From positions 54,395 through 118,394 of the forward strand of contig NZ_CAKXZT010000117.1 of assembly GCF_935825525.1 (NCBI RefSeq): 64,000 bases of DNA, in the 5' to 3' direction. The DNA comes from Mesorhizobium escarrei. GTDB taxonomy: Bacteria; Pseudomonadota; Alphaproteobacteria; Rhizobiales; Rhizobiaceae. The translations under genes were made by a program, and so were the position numbers. Positions 9,263 through 18,525 of the stretch are shown here, piece by piece. Under the pieces are notes generated by a model. It ran no database searches and had not been told where the DNA came from. It saw only the letters and a program-made list of their open reading frames with translations. Position 1 is the first letter of the stretch; every line of letters starts with the position of its first letter.

Positions 9263-9300
9263 TGTCCCAGAAGCGCCGCGCACTTTTGCGCGACATGCAT
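9263..9300. repeat. intergenic repeat, family D, copy 2 (core only)
   Basis: A short diverged copy, reading CTGTCCCAGAAGCGCCGCGC then ACTTTTGCGCGACATGCAT. It matches the core of the copies at 14528 and 42410. Confidence 0.6.
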
Positions 9301-9332
9301 TTGCGACGGCCGTGCCAGGTAGGGTCCGCACT

Positions 9333-10391
9333 CTAGGGGCGAGCCTCCAGCACCATGTTGAACGGCGTCTCCGCGGCGCGACGGAATCGCTTGAAGCCGC
9401 CGGCGGTCACCACCTTGCGCAACCTCGCCTCGCCGGCCTGGGCGCCAAGCCCAAGCCCGACTTCCTGCGACAGCGAGGCGGGCGTGCACACGAATGTGGA
9501 AGCGGCATAATAGACGCGTCCGACGGGATTGAGGTTCGCCGCTAGATGGTCATGCGCGAACGGCTCGACGATCATCCAGGTGCCATCCGGCTTGAGCGAC
9601 CCGCGGACATGGGCGGCGGCGCCCTCTGGATCGCCCATGTCGTGAAGGCAATCAAAGAAAGCGACGAGGTCATAAGTGCCGGGATAAGTCTTGGCGGCCG
9701 CGATCTCGAAGCGCGTGTTGGCGCCGACTCCGGCTTCCTCGGCGGCCTTTCGGGCGCGCTCGATTGAAGCGGCGTGATAATCGAAGCCGACGAAGCGCGA
9801 ATTGGGGAAAGCACGCGCCATGAGCACGGTCGATGCGCCGTGACCGCATCCGACATCCGCGACCTCCGCGCCGCGTTCGAGCTTCTCGACCACGCCCTCC
9901 AGAGCCGGCAGCCATGAGTCGATCAGATTGGCATTATAGCCCGGGCGGAAGAACCGCTCCGTGCCCCGAAACAGACAGGCGCTATGATCGTGCCACGCGA
10001 CGCCCTTGCCGGACTGGAATGCCTGCCTCACCTTTTCTTCATCGAGCCACAGCGCGGATAGAACCTCGAATGCGCCAGCCATGAAGGCCGGGCTCTCTTC
10101 GTCGGCGAACACCAGTTCCTGCTCGGCGTTGAGATAGAATTGTTCGTTGGCTTCATCATAGTCAACATAGCCTGCCGCCGCCTGCCCGGAAAGCCATTCC
10201 CTGACAAGGCGTTCCTGGGTTCCGGTGCGCGTCGAAAGCTCGGCGGCCGTCATCTTGCCGCCTTCGCGCAATGCCTTGAACAGGCCGAGTCTGTCCCCCA
10301 GCAAGACCCCCGCGCCGGTAGCGATCGCGCCGAGATCGCCGACCATTTTCCCCAAGAATGCGTCCAACTTTTCCTGACTCGCTTCAGACAT
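9333..10391 (-). CDS. SAM-dependent methyltransferase with N-terminal winged helix
   Basis: A 352-residue protein. The N-terminal part (about residues 20-90) looks like a winged-helix dimerisation domain (DRLGLFKALREGGKMTAAEL). The C-terminal part is a class I Rossmann methyltransferase with motif I VADVGCGHGAST at 178-189 and the acidic motif II GFDYHAAS. This layout is shared with small-molecule O-methyltransferases and Rv2258c-like proteins. The substrate is unknown. The start ATG at 10391 has AGGGAGA upstream. It is divergent from a LysR gene, which would be its natural regulator if intact. Confidence 0.85.
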   Translation of the reverse strand: MSEASQEKLDAFLGKMVGDLGAIATGAGVLLGDRLGLFKALREGGKMTAAELSTRTGTQERLVREWLSGQAAAGYVDYDEANEQFYLNAEQELVFADEESPAFMAGAFEVLSALWLDEEKVRQAFQSGKGVAWHDHSACLFRGTERFFRPGYNANLIDSWLPALEGVVEKLERGAEVADVGCGHGASTVLMARAFPNSRFVGFDYHAASIERARKAAEEAGVGANTRFEIAAAKTYPGTYDLVAFFDCLHDMGDPEGAAAHVRGSLKPDGTWMIVEPFAHDHLAANLNPVGRVYYAASTFVCTPASLSQEVGLGLGAQAGEARLRKVVTAGGFKRFRRAAETPFNMVLEARP

Positions 10392-10555
10392 CGGAATCTC
10401 CCTTTGGGCTCGACGCCGATCGTGGTCTCTGGTCGGCTCCGGCAGCGGCCAAGCTGCCATAAAGGCTGGTGAAGTTTACTTGAGCGCGATGGCGGCGGAT
10501 AATGCCGAGTTGTCATCGCCACGATGCAGATGAGACATCGGCGAGAGGGCGTTTC

Positions 10556-11429
10556 ATGGAGATGCACGAAATCCGCTATTTTCTGGCCGCCAGCCAGACT
10601 CTCAACTTTCATCGCGCGGCGGACCTCGTTCACGTCGGCCAGCCGGCGCTGACGCGGGCCATACAGAAGCTGGAGGCGGAACTTGGCGGCTATCTTTTCC
10701 ACCGCGAGAAAACGCGCGTCCGGCTCACCGATTTTGGCTGTCTGATGCGGACCCATCTGGACGAAGTTCTCCAGCGTTCGGAGACGGCCAGGAGCTTCCT
10801 CTCCCTGGAAACCGCGTCGCTGACGCTCGGGGTGATGTGCACCATAGGGCCCGCTGCGCTTCATCGGTTTCCTCAATGCCTTTCGAGAGCGCTATCCAGG
10901 CATAGAAGTGACCGTCATCGAGGGCGCGGCAAGCCATCTCACCGACCTTTTGACCGAGGGCAAGCTCGACGTCGCGCTGCTGGCCAGGCCCGAACCATTC
11001 GACCATGGCCTGAAGGCGGATCCTGTTTACCGGGAGCGTTTCGGCCTCGCTTTCGCGACCGGCCATCCTTTCGAGATGCGCAATACGCTTCAACTTACCG
11101 ACGTCCGCGGCGAAGCCTATCTTGAACGCATCCATTGCGAATATGGCGATCACATTGACGGGCTCTGCCGCGACATCGGCTTGGAAATTCGCAGCTCCTT
11201 TCGCAGCGAGCGCGAGGATTGGATTCTGGCGATGATCGCCGCGGGCATGGGCGTCTGCTTCATCGCGGAATACTCGGCCAGCCATCCCGGTGTCTGTCAC
11301 AGGCCCGTCGCCGACCCTGAAATCATACGCGAGGTATCGCTCGTTTCGGTGGCCGACCGCTTGCCTTCACCTGTTGTTTCGGCTTTTGCCAAGGCGGTGA
11401 AGGAGCACGACTGGCAAACGGCGCAATAG
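10556..11429 (+). pseudogene. LysR family transcriptional regulator, frameshifted
   Basis: The first part encodes a LysR winged helix (MEMHEIRYFLAASQTLNFH, then AADLVHVGQPALTRAIQKLE). The C-terminal effector domain (EVTVIEGAASHLTDLLTEGK onward) lies in a different frame from about 10860. Removing one C from GGGCCC at 10847-10852 restores a continuous reading PLRFIGFLNAFRERYPGIEV across the break and a normal length of about 290 residues. The gene is divergent from the methyltransferase with about 160 bases between them, the usual LysR-target layout. Either it is a recent pseudogene or the assembly has an extra C. Confidence 0.85.
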
Positions 11430-11479
11430 GTGGTCCGGTCGTTGTCCATAGCCGAACATTTTTGGGCAAGGCTGCGCGC

Positions 11480-12007
11480 TCAAGCCTTCGTCAGCCCCGC
11501 CTTGAAGCGTTTGCCGTTGGCGACGTAGTGCGCGGCCGAAGCGCGCAGGCTTGCCACCGCGGCATCGTCCAGTGTTCGCACCAAACGGGCGGGCGAGCCG
11601 ACGATCAGCGAATTGTCGGGGAATTCCTTGCCTTCGGTGACCAGGGCGCCGGCGCCGACCAGCGAGTTCCTGCCGATCTTCGCGCCGTTCAGCACGATGG
11701 CGCCCATGCCGATCAGGCTGTTGTCGCCGATCGTGCAGCCATGCAGCAGGGCGCGGTGGCCGATCGTGCAGCCTTGTCCGATGGTCAGGGGAAAACCTGG
11801 ATCGGTGTGCATGACCGTGTGTTCCTGCACATTGGTATCGACGCCGATGATGATCGGCTCGTTGTCGCCGCGAATGACGACGCCGAACCAGAAGCCCGCG
11901 TTGCGGCCGATCTGTATGTCGCCGATCAGGGTGGCGTCGGGCGCGATCCAGTTGCTGTCGGCGTCCTCGAAACCGGGGGCTTTTCCGTCGATCGAATAGA
12001 GCGGCAT
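11480..12007 (-). CDS. gamma carbonic anhydrase family protein
   Basis: A 175-residue left-handed beta-helix protein built from hexapeptide repeats (IGDIQIGRNAGFWFGVVIRG and on). The three zinc-site histidines of the gamma class appear to be His67 (EHTVMHTD), His84 (IGHRALL) and His89 (LLHGC). Family members (YrdA, PaaY, CaiE-like) interconvert CO2 and bicarbonate or act as thioesterases, and activity cannot be decided from sequence. It is transcribed alone, divergent from the next gene. Confidence 0.9.
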   Translation of the reverse strand: MPLYSIDGKAPGFEDADSNWIAPDATLIGDIQIGRNAGFWFGVVIRGDNEPIIIGVDTNVQEHTVMHTDPGFPLTIGQGCTIGHRALLHGCTIGDNSLIGMGAIVLNGAKIGRNSLVGAGALVTEGKEFPDNSLIVGSPARLVRTLDDAAVASLRASAAHYVANGKRFKAGLTKA

Positions 12008-12303
12008 TTTTCTCCTCCGAATCGTCTCAGGCTGAAAGATCTGTCGACCCTAGGAGAGTGCCTGCCTGGGATGCAATGTCGATCAGCACGACGCCCAACG
12101 CCAAGATCGTCGCGGTGCAACCGCAAGAGATCAGCGCCGTCAGCCAACTGTAAAGCAAGGAGTGGGTGTTCGACCGGACCCATCTTTACCTTCCATTTAC
12201 CATGAAATCGCACAGTCGTGTTTCGACAGGCGTGCTGCAAGAGCCGTGCCGCGCCACCGCCTGCGACACGCCCAGGATCGGGCGGCCGAAATTGGGGATC
12301 GCG

Positions 12304-13035
12304 ATGAAGCAGGCAGCCACCGCCAACGGTCCGCAACTCACCGTCGTCGATTCCAGGCTGATGAAGCGGGTGTTTTACGTGTTCGCGACGCTGGCAGTGC
12401 TTTCGATGACGATCAGCCTTGGCGGCAAATGGTTGGGCCGCTCGATCGCCATGGCCGGATACACCGACGACACGACAATCCACGAGGTGGTGATCGGCAA
12501 CAACGTCATCGCCGTACCGGCCAATGTCATCCGCTTCGACCAGGCGCGGCGCGACGGCATCGCCTCGCGCCTCGATCTCTATCTGCGTTATCCCGAAATG
12601 GACGGCTACAGCGAGGCCGCCCGCGACGATTTCAACCACACTGGACCCAGCAAAAGCATCATCTTTCTGTCGTTCGAACGACAGGTCATGTCGCGTGACA
12701 TGAGCGGCCGCTTCGCCCCGATCTACAGCGCCCTGATCGTCGAGCCCGGCACGCCCGGCCCGGGCGGCACGACGCTCTACCGCTTCACCGAAAAATCAGG
12801 CTATTTCAACGAGGTGCTGGCGGTCGGCAATCGCCGGGGCAAGGACCCGTTCGTGGCCCGCTGCCTGAGCGGACCAAGTGCCGCGCAATCGCTGGCGCCC
12901 TGCGAACGCGACATTCTGGTCGGCGACAACCTCAGTCTCACCTACCGCTTTCCCATGGAATTTCTGAGCGACCGGCAGGCGCTCGAAGCAGCCATCGCCG
13001 CCGAGGCCGCGCGTATGCTGAAGGCAGGGCATTAG
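12304..13035 (+). CDS. membrane-anchored protein of unknown function
   Basis: A 243-residue protein with one hydrophobic segment near the N-terminus (about residues 20-38, VFYVFATLAVLSMTISLGG). It probably anchors a periplasmic domain of about 200 residues with paired cysteines (VARCLSG and LAPCERD). The family was not recognised, but the profile is that of a conserved rhizobial hypothetical. The start at 12304 (MKQAATANG) follows GGGGAT. The frame stays open back to 12166, and an earlier ATG at 12202 would add 34 residues. The 296 bases upstream, shared with the divergent carbonic anhydrase, hold no other gene. Confidence 0.65.
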   Translation: MKQAATANGPQLTVVDSRLMKRVFYVFATLAVLSMTISLGGKWLGRSIAMAGYTDDTTIHEVVIGNNVIAVPANVIRFDQARRDGIASRLDLYLRYPEMDGYSEAARDDFNHTGPSKSIIFLSFERQVMSRDMSGRFAPIYSALIVEPGTPGPGGTTLYRFTEKSGYFNEVLAVGNRRGKDPFVARCLSGPSAAQSLAPCERDILVGDNLSLTYRFPMEFLSDRQALEAAIAAEAARMLKAGH

Positions 13036-13094
13036 GATGATGGTGAACCGCCGCAGCGCTTGGAGGTATGGGGCTGCCTGCCGCCAGTCCCGGC

Positions 13095-13298
13095 TCAGGC
13101 CAGATCGATGTCGAGGATCGCCATCGAGAAATTATAGTCGCCGTCGTCCTCGTCCTTGAAGACGATGCCGAGGAATTCGTCGCCGACATAGACCTCGGCC
13201 GAATCGTCCTTGCGCGGCCGCGCCTTCACTTCAAGCTTGGGGTTCTGGAAGACGCGCTTGAAATAGGCGTCCAGCTTTCTGATTTCGTCCGGCTTCAA
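13095..13298 (-). CDS. DUF3126 family protein
   Basis: A 67-residue protein typical of the alphaproteobacterial DUF3126 family: KPDEIRKLDAYFKRVF, then KARPRKDDSAEVYVGDEFLG, then NFSMAILD. Its function is unknown. The start is probably the TTG at 13298 with GGAG upstream. The frame continues back to 13436, but that part runs into a family A repeat and does not look like protein. It is convergent with the preceding gene and shares a strand with cysE. Confidence 0.8.
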   Translation of the reverse strand: MKPDEIRKLDAYFKRVFQNPKLEVKARPRKDDSAEVYVGDEFLGIVFKDEDDGDYNFSMAILDIDLA

Positions 13299-13403
13299 AA
13301 GTCTTCTCCGATCGTCGGTCTTGCTCGTTTGAGCGCGCTTCTGGCACGTCGACAATGGCGATGTAAAGGCAAGCTGGCGAGAGAACCAAGGCAATCGCTT
13401 GAG

Positions 13404-13556
13404 GTTTGCGCTGCCCCTCATTGCCCTGCCGGGCATTTCTCCCCGTATAGTGACGGCGAGAAAGACGCCTTTGCAAAGGATTTCGCCAATCTGCAGCGCT
13501 GCGGAAAAGGATGCCGACGTCGCGGCCAGCCCCTTCTCTCCCCGTCACGATGCGCC
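13404..13556. repeat. palindromic intergenic repeat, family A, copy 2
   Basis: The copy begins GTTTGCGCTGCCCCTCATTG and carries the CCGTATAGTGACGGCGAGA arm and the core GGATTTCGCCAATCT. These match copies 1 and 3. The right terminal arm is missing or diverged after CTCTCCCCGTCAC. Confidence 0.7.
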
Positions 13557-13589
13557 GACGTCCGACGCGACGAGCCCCTGCCCGAGCGC

Positions 13590-14438
13590 TCAGATATCGA
13601 AGCTGACGACGTGGTCCATCGACTGCGACGGCAAAAGCTGGTCCATCTGCCGCGAAGGCTGGTCGCAGCCGGTCTCGCCGACGACGCGGGCCGGCACGCC
13701 GGCAACCGTCTTGTTATGCGGCACCGGCGACAGCACCACCGAGCCTGCCGCGATCTTCGAGCAATGGCCGACTTCGATGTTGCCGAGGATCTTGGCACCG
13801 GCGCCGATCAGCACGCCGTAGCGGATTTTTGGATGGCGGTCGCCGCCGGCTTTGCCGGTGCCTCCCAGCGTCACGCCGTGCAGGATCGACACGTCGTCCT
13901 CGATCACCGCCGTCTGGCCGACGACGAGGCCGGTGGCGTGGTCGAGGAAGATGCCCTTGCCGATGCGGGCGGCCGGGTTGATGTCGGTCTGGAACACCGA
14001 GGACGACCGGCTCTGCAGGTAGAGCGCGAAATCCTGGCGGCCCTGGTTCCACAGCCAATGCGCCAGCCGATGGGTCTGGATGGCGTGAAAACCCTTGAAA
14101 TAGAGCACCGGCATGATGAAGCGGTCGCAGGCCGGATCGCGGTCGTAATAGGCCTGGATGTCGACACGCACCGTCGACGACCAGTCATTGTCGTCGGCTG
14201 CCATCGCCTTGAATGTCTGGCGGATGAGATCGGAACCGATATCCTGATGGGCGAGTCGCTCGGCCAGCCGATGGATGACCGCCTCCTCCAGGCTTTCCTG
14301 GTTGAGGATGGTCGAATAGAGGAACGCCGCCAGCAACGGATCGCGGTTGACCGCCTCCATCGCCTCGTCGCGGATCGAGCGCCAGATCGGGTCGATCGGC
14401 TTCACCATGGTCGGGCGGGTAATCGTAACGCTGTTCAT
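13590..14438 (-). CDS. cysE: serine O-acetyltransferase
   Basis: CysE makes O-acetylserine from serine and acetyl-CoA, the first step of cysteine synthesis. The 282-residue protein has an N-terminal helical domain (residues about 10-150) and a C-terminal left-handed beta-helix. The catalytic segments DHATGLVVGQTAVIEDD and ILHGVTLGGTGK are both present, as is AGVPARVV. The ATG at 14438 is preceded by GGAG seven bases away. A TTG one codon earlier is unlikely. The C-terminal tail after VGETG is about 25 residues longer than in E. coli and ends SFDI, an isoleucine end as used for docking to cysteine synthase. Confidence 0.95.
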   Translation of the reverse strand: MNSVTITRPTMVKPIDPIWRSIRDEAMEAVNRDPLLAAFLYSTILNQESLEEAVIHRLAERLAHQDIGSDLIRQTFKAMAADDNDWSSTVRVDIQAYYDRDPACDRFIMPVLYFKGFHAIQTHRLAHWLWNQGRQDFALYLQSRSSSVFQTDINPAARIGKGIFLDHATGLVVGQTAVIEDDVSILHGVTLGGTGKAGGDRHPKIRYGVLIGAGAKILGNIEVGHCSKIAAGSVVLSPVPHNKTVAGVPARVVGETGCDQPSRQMDQLLPSQSMDHVVSFDI

Positions 14439-14527
14439 CAATGGTCTCCGGCCATCTGGTGTCTCCGGCTTGGCGCTCGCCTATTCTCCGGCCACATTCT
14501 GCGTATCGCGATCAAGATGATTCAGAC

Positions 14528-14573
14528 GATGCGCATGTGCCAAAACCGCTGCGCACTTTTGGGCGACATGCTC
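14528..14573. repeat. intergenic repeat, family D, copy 3 (core only)
   Basis: The copy reads GATGCGCATGTGCCAAAACC then GCTGCGCACTTTTGGGCGAC then ATGC. The CCAAAA and TTTTGG halves can pair. It lies between the divergent cysE and HD-protein genes. Confidence 0.65.
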
Positions 14574-14657
14574 TATAAGCCAGATCATAGCACGGTTGAA
14601 CTCAATTTTCCTTAGTGCTTTGTCAAATGGATTTGGTTCACGGAAATTCAAGCGGCC

Positions 14658-15257
14658 ATGGAAAACGAAGCCTTGATCGACGAGCCGCTGAAGAATGAGC
14701 TTTCCGCGCATTACCGGGCCGAAGGCCGCCACTATCACAGCCTTGCCCATATCGAGGCGATGCTGGTGCTGGCCGGCCATTATCGGGCATCGTTGCACGA
14801 CCCCGAGGCGGTCGAGACGGCGATCTGGTTCCACGACGCCATCTACGACAGCCGGGCCAAGGACAACGAGGCGAGGAGTGCAGCCCTTGCCGAGAAAAAG
14901 CTAGCCGGCCGCATCGATGCGCAACGCCTTGGCCGCATCACGGCGATGATATCAGCCACCGCCACGCATGAATTGCCGCAGTTTGGCGACGAGAATGCCG
15001 TCCGCGACGCAGCGCTGTTCCTCGACATGGACCTGGCGATCCTGGGTGCGCCGCCTGATGCCTTCGACGCCTACGAACAGGCGGTGCGCCGCGAATATGG
15101 CTGGGTGGAGGAGCCGATGTGGCGCGCCGGCCGCAGTGCTGTTCTGAAGAGTTTCCTCGCCCGCGCGCATATCTTCCACACCGAGGAGTTCCGCCAGCGG
15201 TTCGAGGCTCAGGCTCGAGAAAACATGGCGCGCTCGCTCGAAGCGCTCGGGGCATGA
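14658..15257 (+). CDS. HD-domain predicted metal-dependent phosphohydrolase
   Basis: A 199-residue protein of the stand-alone HD superfamily. The metal ligands are suggested by GRHYHSLAHIEAM (His25, His27, His31) and AIWFHDAIYD (His59, Asp60), with a later conserved D in FLDMDLAIL. Such proteins hydrolyse phosphomonoesters or nucleotides, and the substrate is unknown. The gene is monocistronic and followed by a repeat element. Confidence 0.82.
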   Translation: MENEALIDEPLKNELSAHYRAEGRHYHSLAHIEAMLVLAGHYRASLHDPEAVETAIWFHDAIYDSRAKDNEARSAALAEKKLAGRIDAQRLGRITAMISATATHELPQFGDENAVRDAALFLDMDLAILGAPPDAFDAYEQAVRREYGWVEEPMWRAGRSAVLKSFLARAHIFHTEEFRQRFEAQARENMARSLEALGA

Positions 15258-15349
15258 CCTTACGCAACTGCTAAAGCGCGTCGCAACCACCGGATCAGCG
15301 CGCTGCGGTGCAGAACCTTTGATGCCGGAGGGACAGCGCCCTGGACAGC

Positions 15350-15506
15350 GCCCCCCTCTGTCCTGCCGGACATCTCCCCCACAAGGAGGGAGATTGGCAG
15401 CTTCGGCGCTCCGCTGACTCTTGCGGCGGTAGCGATTGGCGAAAGCGGCGGTGACGGCCGATCTCCCCCCTCGTGGGGGAGATGTCCGGCAGGACAGAGG
15501 GGGCGC
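15350..15506. repeat. inverted-repeat element, family B, copy 1
   Basis: Two arms of about 50 bases face each other: CCCCCTCTGTCCTGCCGGAC then ATCTCCCCCAC at the left, and its reverse complement GTGGGGGAGATGTCCGGCAG then GACAGAGGGGG at the right. About 60 bases lie between them. The same arms recur at 32201-32388 and from 63946 to the window edge. The form is that of a MITE-like or RIME-like non-coding element. Confidence 0.8.
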
Positions 15507-15534
15507 GACGGATCGCTACAGATCGGCTTTGCGC

Positions 15535-16302
15535 TCACAGCGGATTTTCGGCATAGAACTCCAGCACCCGCTGCTTGAAGGTCTTGTCGCCGACGGCCAG
15601 CATGTGGTCGCGGCCCTCGATGTGGAAAGCACTGGCGTTCGGCATCAAGGCGGCCAGTTCGTCGGGCGAACCGCCGATATCGTCCTTGGTGCCGACGGCA
15701 ATCAAGGTCGGCTGGGCAATGCGCGCAATGTCGGCCTCGGCCAGCAATTCCCGCGAGGTAGCAATGCAGGCGGCCAGAGCCCGGCGGTCACTGCGGGTCT
15801 GGTCGGCGAAGGCGCGAAACGAGCGGCCGCGCGGATGGCTGGTGGTATCAGGATCGTCGGCCAGAAGGGCGGCGGCGATCGGGTCCCAGTCGCCGACGCC
15901 GTCGACCATGCCGACGCCGAGACCGCCGAAGACCAGCGTCGCCACCTTGTCCGGATCCGAAAGCGCCAGGAAAGCCGAGATCCGGGCGCCCATCGAATAG
16001 CCCATGACATGGGCGCGTTCGATGCCGAGATGGTTCAGCAACGCTGCCCCGTCGGACGCCATTCTTGCCGGCGTATAATCGGCCTCCTGATAGCTCTTCG
16101 ACGAGGCGCCGTGGCCGCGATTATCGAAGGCGATGGCGCGGTAGCCGGCATCGTTCAGCGCCTTGAACCAGCCGGGCGACACCCAGTTGACGTAATGGGT
16201 CGAGGCAAAGCCATGGATCATGAGCACCGGATCGCCCTGCCCCGATGCCGGCTGGCGGTCGAGGAAGGCAAGATCAAAACCGTCATGGGAAAAAAACTGC
16301 AT
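15535..16302 (-). CDS. alpha/beta hydrolase
   Basis: A 255-residue alpha/beta hydrolase. It shows the oxyanion-hole motif HGFAS, the nucleophile elbow GYSMGA (Ser102), a likely acid in GTKDDIGG, and His in GRDHMLAV. The fold is close to small esterases and haloperoxidase-like hydrolases, and the substrate cannot be inferred. It is followed at 21 bases by the DUF192 gene upstream on the same strand, so the two may be co-transcribed. Confidence 0.88.
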   Translation of the reverse strand: MQFFSHDGFDLAFLDRQPASGQGDPVLMIHGFASTHYVNWVSPGWFKALNDAGYRAIAFDNRGHGASSKSYQEADYTPARMASDGAALLNHLGIERAHVMGYSMGARISAFLALSDPDKVATLVFGGLGVGMVDGVGDWDPIAAALLADDPDTTSHPRGRSFRAFADQTRSDRRALAACIATSRELLAEADIARIAQPTLIAVGTKDDIGGSPDELAALMPNASAFHIEGRDHMLAVGDKTFKQRVLEFYAENPL

Positions 16303-16322
16303 CTGCGATGGATCCTGCGCGT

Positions 16323-16835
16323 TCAGTTTTGCGCAGTGCCGATTGCCGGGTGACGCAACAAATCGCCGTCCTCGATGCCGCTCCTGGCGGCGGTGCCTGC
16401 CTTGAGCTCGAGCACGAAACGAACCGGCTCGCCGGGCGAGATCATCGCCTCGGATTGCGGCTTGCCTTGCTTGATCGCCCGGATCCTGCCGTCCTGACCG
16501 GCAAAGATCAGGTCGAGCGGCATCGGCGTGTTCTTCATCCAGAAGCTCACATCCCGAGCCTCCTCGAACACGAACAGCATGCCATGATCGTCGGCCATCT
16601 CCTGGCGAAACATCAGGCCGGCCTCGCGCTCGGCCGAGGTGTCGGCGATTTCGACGGAGAAAGAGCGTTCGCCGCCTTTCGTCACCGCGACCAGCGGCTG
16701 CGGGTCGACGGCAAGGATCATCGCCCGGCTGTCTGCCGAAGCCGGTCGCTGCGAATGGAAGAAAGCGCCTGTGGCGATGACAAAGGCGATCGCGGCGCAG
16801 ACTACGCCCGTTGTCAGCCAGTTCCTGTAAGTCAT
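16323..16835 (-). CDS. DUF192 family exported protein
   Basis: A 170-residue protein with an N-terminal hydrophobic segment (GVVCAAIAFVIATGAFF) and a DUF192 domain from about residue 50. Motifs are EREAGLMFRQ, MLFVFEEARDVSFWMKNT, and RFVLELKAGTA. Its role is unknown. The protein is probably periplasmic. It lies 20 bases upstream of the hydrolase gene and probably heads that pair. Confidence 0.88.
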   Translation of the reverse strand: MTYRNWLTTGVVCAAIAFVIATGAFFHSQRPASADSRAMILAVDPQPLVAVTKGGERSFSVEIADTSAEREAGLMFRQEMADDHGMLFVFEEARDVSFWMKNTPMPLDLIFAGQDGRIRAIKQGKPQSEAMISPGEPVRFVLELKAGTAARSGIEDGDLLRHPAIGTAQN

Positions 16836-16944
16836 TCAGAATCCTCGGCCATCGTCCTGGACCACGATCCCGAACCTACGGTTCGAAAAAGATCATGGTC
16901 AAGCAGAAAGCACCAGGTCGCATCCCGATTCGATTGGGGAGACT

Positions 16945-17541
16945 TTAGTGCGAGACGGGCAAGGTACCCATATCCGGGTGAATTTCGGCAGCCATAAGGC
17001 CTTTGTCGCCGCGCCCGAAGCGGACCAGCACGACCTGCCCCGGCCTGAGCTCGGTAATGCCGTAACGGCGCAGCGTCTCCATGTGGACGAAAATGTCCTC
17101 GGTGCCCTCGCCCCGGGTCAGGAAACCGAACCCCTTGGTGCGGTTGAACCATTTCACCAGCGCCCGTTCGAGGCCGCTTTCCGGCGTCACCGAGACGTGG
17201 GTGCGCTGCTCCTGCATCTCCGCCGGATGGGTCGCCGTGGTGAGATCCATGGAGAGGACGCGGAACGCCTGCAATCCGCGCTCACCTTGCTTGACCAGGC
17301 AGACGACGCGCGCACCTTCCAAGGCGGTCTGGAAACCGTCTTTTCGAAGACATGTCACATGGAGGAGAATATCGCCGGAAGAGCCGTCATCGGGAAGAAT
17401 GAAACCGTAACCCTTGGCCACATCGAACCATTTGATAGCGCCCGCAACCTCGACAAGATCGGCCGTGTCGCCGCTCTCGTCTCTTTGCAAGGCGTCGTGA
17501 CCGGTTCCGTCCCGCCCCATGAAAGAGGCTTTTTCCCCCAT
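16945..17541 (-). CDS. cold shock protein with two CSD domains
   Basis: A 198-residue protein with two cold-shock domains that bind single-stranded nucleic acid. Domain 1 is at about residues 30-95 ([17 protein letters not shown]) and domain 2 at about 128-195 ([16 protein letters not shown], then [14 protein letters not shown]). Both keep the RNP1-like KG(Y/F)GF core, although RNP2 of domain 1 (DILLHVTCL) departs from VFVH. Double-CSD proteins are common in rhizobia. ATG at 17541 is preceded by AAGGGGG. An in-frame TTG at 17562 is less likely. Confidence 0.92.
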   Translation of the reverse strand: MGEKASFMGRDGTGHDALQRDESGDTADLVEVAGAIKWFDVAKGYGFILPDDGSSGDILLHVTCLRKDGFQTALEGARVVCLVKQGERGLQAFRVLSMDLTTATHPAEMQEQRTHVSVTPESGLERALVKWFNRTKGFGFLTRGEGTEDIFVHMETLRRYGITELRPGQVVLVRFGRGDKGLMAAEIHPDMGTLPVSH

Positions 17542-17759
17542 AAGAACGCCCCCTTTTTCCAAGAATACCGCAACTGATTCTTGACGTTAGATTAACACTT
17601 CCGCTTCTGGTGTATGCAAGACCTGAGCTGCCTTTTTTCACGGCTCATTTGCAGGAGTACCGGATTTGTTGTTTGCCGGCACGACAGGCTATCGGGAATT
17701 GCCCTTTGGCCGGGTGGTCCCTATGTTCCGGCGCAACGCAACATCTCGAGGGAAATCAC

Positions 17760-18200
17760 ATGCGCTATCTCCACACCATGGTCCGTGTCGCCGACATCGA
17801 TGCATCGCTCGATTTCTACTGCAACAAGCTTGGCCTCAAGGAAGTGCGCCGCCACGAAAACGAACAGGGGCGCTACACGCTGATCTTCCTCGCCGCGGAC
17901 GAAGACCAGCAAAGCGGCATCACCAACAAGGCGCCGCTGATCGAGCTTACCTACAATTGGGATCCCGAGGACTACAAGGGCGGCCGCAATTTCGGCCACC
18001 TCGCCTACGAGGTCGACGACATCTATGCCACCTGCCAGCAGCTGATGGACAATGGCGTCACCATCAACCGGCCACCGCGCGACGGCAACATGGCCTTCGT
18101 CAGATCGCCGGACGGCATCTCGATCGAGCTTCTGCAGAAAGGCCCGGCCAAGGCCAAGGCCGAGCCCTGGGCGTCGATGCCCAATACCGGAAGCTGGTAA
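17760..18200 (+). CDS. gloA: lactoylglutathione lyase (glyoxalase I)
   Basis: GloA isomerises the hemithioacetal of methylglyoxal and glutathione to S-lactoylglutathione. The 146-residue protein carries the four metal ligands of the family in RYLHTMVRV (His5), PLIELTYNW (Glu), NFGHLAYEV (His) and ISIELLQKG (Glu). The start at 17760 follows GAGGG. The frame is open for 50 codons upstream but without protein-like sequence. The DUF2218 gene follows after 27 bases, perhaps in the same transcript. Confidence 0.95.
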   Translation: MRYLHTMVRVADIDASLDFYCNKLGLKEVRRHENEQGRYTLIFLAADEDQQSGITNKAPLIELTYNWDPEDYKGGRNFGHLAYEVDDIYATCQQLMDNGVTINRPPRDGNMAFVRSPDGISIELLQKGPAKAKAEPWASMPNTGSW

Positions 18201-18227
18201 CCGGCCACATTGGGAAAGAATCCATTC

Positions 18228-18521
18228 ATGCCGACCAGCCATGCCGATGTCGTCACTGAACATGCGAGCCGCTATCTGCAGCAGCTCTGCAAGCACTGGG
18301 CGCACAAGTTTCCCGTCGAGTTCGATCCGAACCACGGCACGATCGATCTCTCACTGGGCCGCACAGTTCTCGATGCCGACCCGGCAGCGCTGCATATCGC
18401 GGTAACCGCTGACGAAGCCGGCTCGCTGGAGCGCCTGGAGACGGTCGTCGCCGACCACATCAAACGCTTCGCTTTCCGCGAAGAGCTGACCTTCGATTGG
18501 AAAAAAGCTTCGGCAGCGTAG
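18228..18521 (+). CDS. DUF2218 domain-containing protein
   Basis: A 97-residue protein of the DUF2218 family: ASRYLQQLCKHWAHKFPVEF, then SLERLETVVADHIKRFAFRE and LTFDW. In other bacteria the family lies near siderophore-interacting or iron genes, but not here. It closely follows gloA. The start ATG at 18228 lacks a strong ribosome site, and a TTG at 18210 is an alternative. Confidence 0.85.
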   Translation: MPTSHADVVTEHASRYLQQLCKHWAHKFPVEFDPNHGTIDLSLGRTVLDADPAALHIAVTADEAGSLERLETVVADHIKRFAFREELTFDWKKASAA

Positions 18522-18525
18522 GCGA

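Noticed and set aside
13068..14615. 515-codon plus-strand frame opposite cysE
   Set aside because: cysE on the other strand is unmistakable, and the plus frame is His/Arg/Asp-rich shadow sequence.
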